Of a DNA stretch of 64,000 bases, positions 7,608 to 15,903 are shown piece by piece. This DNA is from Thermococcus pacificus (GTDB lineage: Archaea; Methanobacteriota_B; Thermococci; Thermococcales; Thermococcaceae). The position numbers and the translations under genes were made by a program. Below the pieces are notes generated by a model. It saw only the letters and a list, made by a program, of their open reading frames with translations, did no database searches and was not told the DNA's origin. Within the stretch, counting starts at the first letter, position 1. Each line of letters starts with the position of its first letter. The stretch covers positions 62,001 through 126,000 of the forward strand of contig NZ_CP015102.1 of assembly GCF_002214485.1 (NCBI RefSeq). Reading direction: 5' to 3'.

Positions 7608-9548
7608 ATGGCGAAGGTTACTGACATGGTATTATGGGACAAGCCGGGGGAGAAGGTTCTCCTGCTCGGCAACCAGGCCATAGCCAGGGGTGCACTCGAG
7701 GCGAACATAGCGGTCTACGCCGCCTACCCGGGAACCCCGAGCTCCGAACTTACGGACACGATGGCCGTCGTCGCCAAGAGGGCCGGTGTCTACATGGAGT
7801 ACTCGACCAACGAGAAGGTCGCCTTTGAGACGGCTTTGGCCGCGGCATGGAGCGGCCTCAGGGCAATGACGGCGATGAAGCACGTTGGTCTTAATGTCGC
7901 CGCCGATACCTTCCTCAGCTCCGTCGGGATGGGCGTCGAGGGCGGCTTCGTCATAATGGTCGCTGACGACCCGAGCATGTGGAGCAGCCAGAACGAGCAG
8001 GACACGCGCGTTTATGCCAAGTTCGCCAACGTCCCGGTCCTCGAGCCGAGCGACCCGCACGAGGCCAAGGAAATGACCAAGTATGCCTTCGAGCTCAGCG
8101 AGAAGTTCAAGCACTTCGTAATTCTCAGGACGACCACAAGGACCTCCCACGCGAGGGGCGATGTAATCCTCGGCGAGCTTCCTGAGGAGATAAAGCAGGC
8201 AAAGAGAAAGTTCGGAAAGTTCAACAAGGACCCGAGCAGGTTCGTTGACGTCCCCTCAAACGCAAGGCGCTTCCACCCGATAGTGCTGGAGAAGATTGAG
8301 AAGATACGCGAGGAGCTCAACGCGTGCCCGTTCAACTGGATTGAAGGAGACGAGAACGCCAAGGTCGGTATAATCGCCCCCGGCCTCAGCTACGCCTACG
8401 TCAAGGAGGCCCTCCACTGGCTCGGCGTTGAGAACGTGAAGATTCTTAAGCTCGGAACCCCGTTCCCTGTCCCCTACGGCCTGCTTGAGAAGTTCATGGA
8501 TGGCCTCGAGAAGGTTCTCATAGTTGAGGAGCTTGAGCCCGTCGTCGAGGAGCAGGTCAAGACATGGGCCTACGACAGGGGGCTGAGGATACCAATACAC
8601 GGCAAGGACCTCGTGCCGAGGGTTTACGAGATGACCACAAGGAGGGCCGTAACGGCGATAGCCAAGTTCCTTGGCCTCGAGACCCCGCTGAACTACGAGA
8701 AGCTCGACGAGAAGTACAAGAAGGCCCTCGAGATAGTCCCGCCGAGGCCCCCCTCACTTTGCCCGGCCTGCCCGCACAGGAACAGCTTCTTCGCTATAAA
8801 GAAGGCCACGCACTCAAAGGGCATCTACCCGAGCGACATAGGATGTTACACCCTCGGTCTGCTCCCGCCGCTCAACGCGGTTGACACCACCGTTGCGATG
8901 GGCGGCTCGATAGGCATCGCCCACGGTCTCGAGATAGCCCAGCACGGCTCCCTGAGCGAGGAGCAGAGGAAGAAGGAGAAGAAGATAGTTGTCGCCACAA
9001 TCGGTGACTCGACCTTCTACCACACGGGCCTTCCCGCTCTGGCCAACGCGATATACAACCGCTCCAACGTGCTCGTAGTCGTTCTCGACAACCTCGTTAC
9101 CGCTATGACCGGTGACCAGCCCAACCCGAGCACCGGCCAGACGCCGCACGGCATGGGTAAGAGGATTCCGATAGAGGACGTCGCCAAAGCGATGGGTGCC
9201 GACTTCGTAGCGGTGGTTGACCCCTACGACATAAAGGCAACCTACGAGACCATAAAGAAGGCCCTCGAGGTTGAAGGAGTAAGCGTCGTCGTCTCAAGGC
9301 AGGTCTGTGCCCTCTACAGGATAGGCCAGATGAGAAAGAGAGGCGAGAAGTGGCCGATATACTACGTTGACGAAGAGGCATGTACCGGATGCAGGCTCTG
9401 TGTGAACGCCTACGGCTGTCCGGCCATCTTCTGGGACGAGGAGAAGAAGCAGGCGAGGGTAGAGCCCACCATGTGCTGGGGCTGCGGTGGATGTGCGCAG
9501 ATCTGTCCGTTCGGTGCCTTCAAGCCCGTAGAGGAGGGAGAGGAATGA
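7608..9548 (+). CDS. iorA: indolepyruvate ferredoxin oxidoreductase, alpha subunit
   Basis: The 646-residue alpha subunit oxidatively decarboxylates aryl pyruvates from transaminated Trp, Phe and Tyr to aryl-acetyl-CoA, reducing ferredoxin. The N-terminal half is the pyrimidine-binding domain ([29 protein letters not shown]). The TPP-binding domain carries CPACPHR near residue 385 and [16 protein letters not shown]. The C-terminus holds two 4Fe-4S motifs: [14 protein letters not shown] and [15 protein letters not shown] follows GAGGTGATTTTGG. It overlaps iorB by 4 bases (ATGA), so the two subunits are translationally coupled. Confidence 0.95.
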   Translation: MAKVTDMVLWDKPGEKVLLLGNQAIARGALEANIAVYAAYPGTPSSELTDTMAVVAKRAGVYMEYSTNEKVAFETALAAAWSGLRAMTAMKHVGLNVAADTFLSSVGMGVEGGFVIMVADDPSMWSSQNEQDTRVYAKFANVPVLEPSDPHEAKEMTKYAFELSEKFKHFVILRTTTRTSHARGDVILGELPEEIKQAKRKFGKFNKDPSRFVDVPSNARRFHPIVLEKIEKIREELNACPFNWIEGDENAKVGIIAPGLSYAYVKEALHWLGVENVKILKLGTPFPVPYGLLEKFMDGLEKVLIVEELEPVVEEQVKTWAYDRGLRIPIHGKDLVPRVYEMTTRRAVTAIAKFLGLETPLNYEKLDEKYKKALEIVPPRPPSLCPACPHRNSFFAIKKATHSKGIYPSDIGCYTLGLLPPLNAVDTTVAMGGSIGIAHGLEIAQHGSLSEEQRKKEKKIVVATIGDSTFYHTGLPALANAIYNRSNVLVVVLDNLVTAMTGDQPNPSTGQTPHGMGKRIPIEDVAKAMGADFVAVVDPYDIKATYETIKKALEVEGVSVVVSRQVCALYRIGQMRKRGEKWPIYYVDEEACTGCRLCVNAYGCPAIFWDEEKKQARVEPTMCWGCGGCAQICPFGAFKPVEEGEE

Positions 9549-10153
9549 AGGAGTACAACATAGTCATCACCGGTGTCGGCGGTCAGGGTGTCCTGACTGC
9601 CGCTAACATACTCGGATGGGCCGCGCTTCACGCCGGCCACAAGGTGAGGATGGGTGAGGTTCACGGAATGAGCCAGCGCTTTGGAAGTGTGGTCTCATAC
9701 GTCCGCTTCGGCGAGGAAGTCTACGGCTCGATGGTCCCCGAGGGCAAGGGCGACGTCATCCTCGCCTTCGAGCCTGTCGAGGCTTTGAGATACATCAACT
9801 ACCTCAAGGAGGGCGGGATGGTCGTTGTTAACACCAAACCCATAGTTCCGGTCCAGGTCTCGATGGGCAAGGCCCGCTACCCCGAGCTGGAGGAGATAAA
9901 GAGGATCGTCGAGGAGGACTTCAAGGGCAAGTGGATAGGCTTCAACGCCGAGGAGCTTGCCATGAAGGCCGGCCATGTGGTCACGACCAATACCGTCCTC
10001 ATCGGTGCCCTCACGCAGGTCCCGGAGTTCCCGCTCGATGCGGAGCACGTGAGGGAAGTCATAAGGCTCAGCGTCCCGCCGAAGGCCGTCGACATGAACA
10101 TGAAGGCCTTCGACCTCGGAATCGAGGCCGCCAAGAAGATTCTGGGGCTTTGA
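9545..10153 (+). CDS. iorB: indolepyruvate ferredoxin oxidoreductase, beta subunit
   Basis: The 202-residue beta (gamma-domain type) subunit of IorAB. It begins with the nucleotide-binding [14 protein letters not shown] motif and has [20 protein letters not shown], typical of 2-oxoacid:ferredoxin oxidoreductase gamma domains that bind the CoA side of the active site. The start is the ATG inside the iorA stop (ATGA); an upstream in-frame extension overlapping iorA is rejected. It is the last gene of the acdA-iorA-iorB operon and is followed by T-rich sequence. Confidence 0.95.
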   Translation: MKEYNIVITGVGGQGVLTAANILGWAALHAGHKVRMGEVHGMSQRFGSVVSYVRFGEEVYGSMVPEGKGDVILAFEPVEALRYINYLKEGGMVVVNTKPIVPVQVSMGKARYPELEEIKRIVEEDFKGKWIGFNAEELAMKAGHVVTTNTVLIGALTQVPEFPLDAEHVREVIRLSVPPKAVDMNMKAFDLGIEAAKKILGL

Positions 10154-10154
10154 T

Positions 10155-10193
10155 TGTTCCTTCGTCCTTTTGCATCTTTTGTTCTTTCCAAAA
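10155..10193 (+). terminator. T-rich terminator after iorB
   Basis: Several T runs (TTGTT, CCTTTTG, CATCTTTTG, TTCTTTCC) follow the iorB stop immediately, as expected for archaeal termination. Confidence 0.5.
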
Positions 10194-10234
10194 TGCTTAT
10201 TAGAATCCAAGAAGAATGACTTTTTGGTGCAGCC

Positions 10235-11869
10235 ATGGAGTGTATTGATGGAACGCCGCTCGATGGTTGGAGAATATTCTCCGCTAAAGCGGGCTGTCGA
10301 GCATTTAAAGGAAAAGATAAGCTCTATCTAATTGAATGGACGGACTATTATGTCGAAGGCACGAATAACAGTCTCAAAACGGTTTTAATCAACGGCAAAC
10401 CCGCGAGAAGACTCAAAAACGGGCTCTTTGTTGTATCCTTCGGAAATTTCGTTGGCCTTTCTGAGCTGGTTCTTCTGTTTGAAAGCGGCAAAACAACAAA
10501 AGTTCCCGTTGAGGTTCTTTCACTCAAAGTTTCAAGGATGTACCCAGAGCTTTTCTCCTCTTTTAGTGGACACTGGATTGAAAGACTCTCACGCCTCCAG
10601 AACGCCTTTGTGGAGACATTAACCGGTGAAATTCTTCAATATTCAAGTGCAATCCCCTTCCACTTAGAGTCTCCTACTGGATTCTCGACCCTAGAGAGCG
10701 ACGAGCCAATTAACGAGCTCTTCGCCTACCGCTTCCTCCGCTCGAACGGTGAAAGAATCATCGAGGCCTTTGAGACTGTACTCCGCAGAATGAAAAGGAA
10801 GCTCGTGGTTGAAGAAGAATTGCTGAGGCCCGACGAGGTGGATGAGATAACTCCAGAAGCCCTTCTCTCAATCGTTCAGCACCCAGAATATCTGGCTCCT
10901 GCGGGAGAGGGCGTTCTGATAGCGGACTACCTGAACGGATATGCCCCAACCAAGGTCTTGGGGTATATGAAGTACGAAAGCTTCGACACTCTAGAGAACC
11001 GCTTTGCCAAGTATTTTCTCAACCTGCTCATTGAGTGGAGCGAGAGGGTTATAGAAACCCTCGGTGAAAAGAAGGCAAATCTGGGGCCGATTAAAGAACT
11101 CCGCGGAGAGCTTGAGTTTATAGGAAGTGATGGAGTCTGGGACGACGTTGGTGGGATGACGCTCTTCCATTACACTTCCCAGACGCTTTTGAAAGGTGAC
11201 GGCTACCGCGACCTTCTGGAGCTTTACAGGGAATTCACAGCCCGTGTGCCGTTCTTCGAGGAGTTGCAGAGGGCAACAGACAACAAGGACATCGCCAAGC
11301 TCTACGAGTACTGGGCCTTCTTCGGGCTTGTAGAAGAACTTGGAGAGATTCTTGGAAAGAAAGAGCTCAAAGTCCGCATACTTCCTTCAGGTGAGCTTTC
11401 CGAGAGGGGAGACGTTTACGCTGAATTCGACAACGGCTGGAGGCTTTACTACAACAAGCCGCTCTCCCCTACTAGGTGGAGCTATTCCGTTTCGCTCAGA
11501 CCGGATTTTTCGCTCTTTAACGGAAACCCCTCAAAGAAAAGCACGGAGCTCATCGGGGTCTTCGACGCGAAGTTCAAGCTCGACGTGGTGGATAAGCCAA
11601 AGAAGATAGAAGAATTCGATGAGGAAACTGAAACCGCAGAAAAAACGGGGAATTACGAGACATGGGCAAAGCTGGAGGACGTTTACAAGATGCACACTTA
11701 CCGGGACGCTTTGGGATGTAGGTTTGCGGTCGTGGTTTATCCTGGAGAGAGGAGTGTGTTTTTTGACATGAACCGGGGCAAGGTCGGAGGATTTGCTCTG
11801 GAGGAAGTTTTGACCGGGGAACTGAACGGCGTTGGTTATTTGAGGCTTGTTCCGGAGGTGAAAAAATGA
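10235..11869 (+). CDS. McrC-like nuclease subunit (DUF2357/DUF524-type PD-(D/E)XK)
   Basis: A 544-residue protein, predicted nuclease partner of the McrB-like motor encoded next. The N-terminal about 300 residues fit the DUF2357 type of region found beside McrB proteins. The C-terminal region has a PD-(D/E)XK core: acidic Asp424 in RPDFSLF and D444-A-K446 in GVFDAKFKLD. The order is nuclease first, motor second, opposite to E. coli mcrB-mcrC. The stop overlaps the McrB start (ATGA). The first about 400 bases are AT-richer than the rest. ATG follows GGTGCAGCC, and a TATA-like GCTTATTAG lies near 10195. It could instead belong to another McrB-coupled defence family; the nuclease assignment is fairly firm. 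Confidence 0.75.
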   Translation: MECIDGTPLDGWRIFSAKAGCRAFKGKDKLYLIEWTDYYVEGTNNSLKTVLINGKPARRLKNGLFVVSFGNFVGLSELVLLFESGKTTKVPVEVLSLKVSRMYPELFSSFSGHWIERLSRLQNAFVETLTGEILQYSSAIPFHLESPTGFSTLESDEPINELFAYRFLRSNGERIIEAFETVLRRMKRKLVVEEELLRPDEVDEITPEALLSIVQHPEYLAPAGEGVLIADYLNGYAPTKVLGYMKYESFDTLENRFAKYFLNLLIEWSERVIETLGEKKANLGPIKELRGELEFIGSDGVWDDVGGMTLFHYTSQTLLKGDGYRDLLELYREFTARVPFFEELQRATDNKDIAKLYEYWAFFGLVEELGEILGKKELKVRILPSGELSERGDVYAEFDNGWRLYYNKPLSPTRWSYSVSLRPDFSLFNGNPSKKSTELIGVFDAKFKLDVVDKPKKIEEFDEETETAEKTGNYETWAKLEDVYKMHTYRDALGCRFAVVVYPGERSVFFDMNRGKVGGFALEEVLTGELNGVGYLRLVPEVKK

Positions 11870-14124
11870 TTGAGAAAGCTGAGCTTAGAGAATTAATTAG
11901 GGAGTATTGTCATACCGAACTCAACAAGGCGGAGGAATGGGCTGACAAGAATATCCAAGAGTTCAGGACAACCCTCAATGAAATTAAGAATACAGGCAAT
12001 TATGAGCTTCTGAAAGATGCCCTCCGTTATCTGCATTCTGGTAGAAATGCACTTAGGTTCCACATCAAAACTTCATCTGATTTGAAGAACATCTGGGAAA
12101 AGTTCCTTAAGGAGATTATTGAAACAAATCCAGAAAAAATTTTAGAAGACATTGATGAACGCTTTGAGAGATGGAGCCAAATAAAAGGAGTAGGAAAAGG
12201 GCTTGTATCTGAGGCCATAGCTTTTTATTATCCAAATCACTTTGTCCCGTGGAACAATACTGTTGACTGGTACTTCCAGGAACTAGGATGGGGAAAGCCA
12301 ACTAAATATTCAGAAGTTCTCTCCCGGCTTAGAGAATTAAAAAGGTTATTCAAGGAAGAATGCGCTTATCAGGATATTAACTTTGTTATTGTAGATCACT
12401 TTGGCTGGTGGCTCAAGAATAGAAAAGACAACAGCAGTAATGGGAAAACCCATGTCTACATGGAAATAACAAAAACCCCTGGCAAAATCTACACGGAGAA
12501 CCATGTTGGCCGTTTTCTCTGGTCCCCTGCAGATGAAAAATATTGGAATGGTCGCTACGGGAAAATGGGTCTCTTAAAGGTGGGTGATATAATTCTCCAT
12601 GATGTTCATGGCAAGATTATCGGATATTCAGTCGTAGCAGAGCCCCTTAAAGAGCTAACAAAAGAGGAAGTTATGAACCTCTTTGAAAAAACGGGGATTT
12701 GGAATGAAAAGTACAGGGAATTTGCAGAAAGTTGGTTCAAAAAGTCCCAAAATGGGAAGTTTTATGTTGTTGAACTTAGCGGCTTTAAGAAACTAGATAG
12801 GCCTGTTGGATACACCAAAGTCGAAGGTTTGCCAGATCCATGGGAACTTCAGGGAGTGTATCTGATCGATATATCCCCCAAAGTCCTGGAGAAGCTGGGG
12901 ATAGCCCAGGAAGGTGTTGATACAATGGTCATTAAGTTGGATGAGTATTTTACCTCAAAAGGCTATCTCTACCCCTCATACCTAATCGCCCAGTTCTACA
13001 CCGCTCTCAAGACCAAGGGCTTCGTTATCCTCTCTGGCCTCACGGGGACTGGAAAGACAAAGATCGCCCAGGAACTCGCGGAACTGCTGGATGATTCCGG
13101 GAAAAACTTCCTCTTCCTATCTGTCCGCCCGGACTGGCGCGATTCCAAAGCTCTACTTGGCTATTACAATCCGCTGAATGGAAAGTACCACAAAACAAAA
13201 CTTCTTGAGTTCATATTGGAAGCCAAGAGGGACTACGAGCAAAACCGGGGGGATGCAAAGCCCTATTTCGTTCTCCTCGATGAGATGAACTTGGCCCACG
13301 TCGAGTACTACTTTGCCGACTTCCTGAGCGTCCTTGAAAGCGGCAGGGACGAAGATGGATTCACGAGAGAACCGCTTAAGCTTCATGGTGTGGACAAGGT
13401 TGAGGAAGAAGGGATTCCCAAAGAAATCTATCTTCCGCCGAACCTCTACATCATTGGGACGGTCAACATGGACGAAACCACTTACGCCTTCAGCCCGAAA
13501 GTCCTTGACAGGGCTTTTGTCGTGGAGTTCCATGACGTTGATCTTGAAGGCTATCCTCCAGAAACCGATGAACCCACCCTGGAGGCCATAGAAAGCCTTA
13601 GACGCACGATCCTTAAAGACTTAAAAGGACCTAACGGAAAGTTCCTCTCCCGCTCAAAGGACGAGCTAAACGAAGCTGTAAGGGAATTCAAGGGCAAGCA
13701 TTTGGACTACCGGGAGATTCTAATAACCCTCAACAAAGCCCTCGAACCCTACGACATGCACTTCGGCTACCGTGTCGTTGACGAGATTGCCCTCTTCTTC
13801 AAGAGCACAAAGGAAAGTGAGGAGGCCGGCATTGTTGAATTCGAGAACGATGATGAGATCTTTGACCTTGCTCTCCTGATGAAAGTCCTGCCCAAGTTCC
13901 ACGGCAACAGGAAGAAGCTTGAAAAGCCCCTCAAGGAGGCATTAAAGCTCTGCCTCGCGAAGGACTCAGGCCTTAAAGTTAACGAGCTTAGAAGTGCGGA
14001 TATCGTCGAAATACTGGGAGACTGGGAAAACCAGAAAACAAACTTCCGCTTCAAGCACACTGCCAGGAAAGTTCTCCGCATGCTCAGGCAACTCTATGAA
14101 ATAGGCTTCGCGAGCTTCAGTTAA
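11866..14124 (+). CDS. McrB-family AAA+ GTPase/ATPase with N-terminal recognition domains
   Basis: A 752-residue motor of a type IV (modification-dependent) restriction module. Residues 1-185 are a helical domain with an HhH-like segment (IKGVGKGLVSEAIAFYYP, 106-123). Residues about 200-345 look PUA-like (EVE/YTH type), the fold that reads a modified base in the Thermococcus gammatolerans McrB. The AAA+ part follows from about 365: Walker A GLTGTGKT (391-398), Walker B YFVLLDEMN (467-475), the McrB signature NMDETT (534-539) and LDRA (547-550). It pairs with the upstream nuclease by a 4-base overlap. The first about 1.1 kb is distinctly AT-rich and the AAA+ part is host-like, suggesting the recognition half was exchanged. 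Which base is recognised cannot be read from sequence. Confidence 0.85.
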   Translation: MIEKAELRELIREYCHTELNKAEEWADKNIQEFRTTLNEIKNTGNYELLKDALRYLHSGRNALRFHIKTSSDLKNIWEKFLKEIIETNPEKILEDIDERFERWSQIKGVGKGLVSEAIAFYYPNHFVPWNNTVDWYFQELGWGKPTKYSEVLSRLRELKRLFKEECAYQDINFVIVDHFGWWLKNRKDNSSNGKTHVYMEITKTPGKIYTENHVGRFLWSPADEKYWNGRYGKMGLLKVGDIILHDVHGKIIGYSVVAEPLKELTKEEVMNLFEKTGIWNEKYREFAESWFKKSQNGKFYVVELSGFKKLDRPVGYTKVEGLPDPWELQGVYLIDISPKVLEKLGIAQEGVDTMVIKLDEYFTSKGYLYPSYLIAQFYTALKTKGFVILSGLTGTGKTKIAQELAELLDDSGKNFLFLSVRPDWRDSKALLGYYNPLNGKYHKTKLLEFILEAKRDYEQNRGDAKPYFVLLDEMNLAHVEYYFADFLSVLESGRDEDGFTREPLKLHGVDKVEEEGIPKEIYLPPNLYIIGTVNMDETTYAFSPKVLDRAFVVEFHDVDLEGYPPETDEPTLEAIESLRRTILKDLKGPNGKFLSRSKDELNEAVREFKGKHLDYREILITLNKALEPYDMHFGYRVVDEIALFFKSTKESEEAGIVEFENDDEIFDLALLMKVLPKFHGNRKKLEKPLKEALKLCLAKDSGLKVNELRSADIVEILGDWENQKTNFRFKHTARKVLRMLRQLYEIGFASFS

Positions 14125-14290
14125 CTCCCTTATTTTATACCTACCCTCGCAAATTAACTTATCCCTGGCAAGTTGCAGCTTTCACCTCTCTCTAAATCCC
14201 TTTGACTCCAAAGGTGATCGCCAGGGGTGTGGTCTTTGGGTCTGCATCCAGGAAAACGGGAGAATATAGAATCTAAAAGGCCAGAGGCCT

Positions 14291-14863
14291 TCACCATTCG
14301 TCCTCTTCCTCAATGAGGCCGTACTTCTCCAGCTCGCGGAGGAGCTTTCTGACGGCTTCCCACGCGTCGTGCTCGCTTTTTGCACCCGAGCAGACTATCT
14401 TTCCGGAGGAGAAGAGCAGTATCACGGCCCTCGGCTCCTTGACGCGGTAGATGACGCCTGGGAACTGCTCCGGCTCGTACTCACAGTTGGGCAGGCTTAG
14501 GGCAACCGCGTCGAGGTTGAACTCCATGCCTATGTCTCCGCTGAAGACCATGTTCTGGATGTCTATCTGCGGGGCGCGGGCGAACTTGGCGCCTATCTTC
14601 TTGAGCATCTGGATGAGCTTGTTGACGGCCCTCTCGATGTCCTCGACGCTCTTGGCTCCGGTGACGACCAGCTTTCCGGAGCTGAATATCAGAAGAGCAA
14701 CCTTCGGCTCCTCGAAGCGGCATATGATGCCTGGAAACTCTTCCGGGTTGTACTTAGAGTTCGGGCAGATTTCAATGACCTTCTCAAGGTTGAGCTGGGC
14801 GAACAAATCAACAGAAGCGACTATATTTTCAATCCTGAGCTTTACATTGCTCATGTCCACCAA
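14291..14863 (-). CDS. tbp: TATA-box-binding protein
   Basis: The archaeal general transcription factor that binds the TATA box and recruits TFB and RNA polymerase. It is 190 residues with two direct repeats of the saddle fold: [26 protein letters not shown] in the first and [26 protein letters not shown] in the second (partial strings), with an acidic tail LIEEEDEW. The start is a TTG at 14863-14861, 7 bases after GGAGGT; the remembered Pyrococcus protein also begins MVDMSKV, supporting TTG over the ATG three codons later. Confidence 0.96.
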   Translation of the reverse strand: MVDMSNVKLRIENIVASVDLFAQLNLEKVIEICPNSKYNPEEFPGIICRFEEPKVALLIFSSGKLVVTGAKSVEDIERAVNKLIQMLKKIGAKFARAPQIDIQNMVFSGDIGMEFNLDAVALSLPNCEYEPEQFPGVIYRVKEPRAVILLFSSGKIVCSGAKSEHDAWEAVRKLLRELEKYGLIEEEDEW

Positions 14864-14897
14864 GGTTTACACCTCCAAATGGTGGGTTTAAAAACCC

Positions 14898-14910
14898 TTT
14901 ATAAATGGGG
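14898..14910 (-). promoter_or_regulatory. TATA box for tbp
   Basis: On the minus strand CCATTTATAAAGG sits about 26 bases before the ribosome binding site region. An adjacent TTTTTAAACC (14889-14898) makes a second A/T block just downstream, where TBP or a repressor could also bind. Confidence 0.55.
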
Positions 14911-14987
14911 GCTGTTGCTTTTTAAAGGTTTAGGTCACAGTGTCTTAACAGGTACATGCATGCAGTGAAATAAAAAAAGAACTGGAA

Positions 14988-15830
14988 TCATTTTTTGCTC
15001 TCCTGCCTTACGGGGTAAGGCATGAACTCCACGGTGCCCCTCTGTTTGACCGGCTGCTTGTAGAGCTCCATGAGTGCGTAAACTTCCTCCGGGACATCTG
15101 TCTCAACGTGGAGGCCCAGTTCCCTGGCGTGGTCAACAGTTATTGGATAGTCGTGGGTCCACCTGCCCTCGGTGAGTATCTGGGCCAGTTCCTTGGCCTT
15201 CTCCTCGCCGTATTTGTCCTTAAGGAGGTTGTAAACGAAGTCTCTAACCTGCTTTATCGCCTTTTCCGCGACGTCTGCCAGGATAAGCGTCTGGTCGTCG
15301 ACCTTCTCCGGGCCCTTCTTTTCAACCGCCCTGAGTATGCTCGGAGCGGGGTACTGGCCGAGCTGTGGGTCAACCGGGCCGAGGACTGCGTTGGGATCCA
15401 TAATTATCTTGTCTGCGGCTAAAGCAATCAGGGTTCCTCCGCTCATCGCGTAGTGGGGAACTATGACGCGGGTCTCTGCGGGGTGTTCCTTCAGGGCCTT
15501 GGCAATCTGGGTTGCAGCAAGAACGAGTCCACCCGGTGTGTGGACTATCAGATCGATCGGCTTGTCCTTCGGTGCCGTTCTTATTGCCCTGAGGATCTCC
15601 TCGCTGTCCTCGATGCTTATGAACTTGTAAACGGGTATGCCGAAGAGTCCTACGCTCTCCTGCCTGTGTATCATGGCTATTACCGTCGAGTTCCTCTTTC
15701 TGGCGAGCTGGGCCATGATCCTCGCCCTTGCCGCCTGGAGTGCCCTGAACTGAAGCTGGGGCCACATCAGCAGGTAGAGGAAGAACAGCCACCACAGCAG
15801 AGAACCAAAAAATCCGCTAAGGGGGTCCAT
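14988..15830 (-). CDS. membrane-bound ClpP-fold serine protease (SDH proteinase family)
   Basis: About 280 residues. A hydrophobic N-terminus (GSLLWWLFFLYLLMWPQL) anchors it in the membrane, followed by a charged helix and a ClpP/crotonase-fold domain of the serine dehydrogenase proteinase (PF01972) type. The oxyanion region is HTPGGLVLAA, and the nucleophile is the Ser of YAMSGGTLIALAADKI, with PNAVLGPVDPQLG following as in related S49/ClpP-fold membrane proteases. Likely membrane protein quality control. ATG 15830 is chosen because GGAAGGTGA lies 5-6 bases upstream; GTG 15839 lies within that site. The promoter on this strand has TTTATAAG. Confidence 0.85.
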   Translation of the reverse strand: MDPLSGFFGSLLWWLFFLYLLMWPQLQFRALQAARARIMAQLARKRNSTVIAMIHRQESVGLFGIPVYKFISIEDSEEILRAIRTAPKDKPIDLIVHTPGGLVLAATQIAKALKEHPAETRVIVPHYAMSGGTLIALAADKIIMDPNAVLGPVDPQLGQYPAPSILRAVEKKGPEKVDDQTLILADVAEKAIKQVRDFVYNLLKDKYGEEKAKELAQILTEGRWTHDYPITVDHARELGLHVETDVPEEVYALMELYKQPVKQRGTVEFMPYPVRQESKK

Positions 15831-15903
15831 GGTTTTCACCTTCCTTATTTTTGTCTTTGTGTCTTATAAACAATTTGGACAACAAAAAGAAAGAACGGTA
15901 GCG

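Noticed and set aside
8814-9149. minus-strand frame inside iorA
   Set aside because: Antisense to the TPP-binding domain of iorA; no start signal and a His/Arg/Val-rich composition typical of shadows.
9380-9544. upstream extension of the iorB reading frame
   Set aside because: It overlaps the two 4Fe-4S motifs of iorA, and the ATG at 9545 in the ATGA overlap gives a normal-length subunit.
14125-14290. gap between the McrB-like gene and tbp as a mobile-element boundary
   Set aside because: GACTCCAAAG and CTTTGGGTC can pair, but there is no repeat at the other end of the module near 10160-10235, no integrase and no tRNA, so no att site can be claimed.
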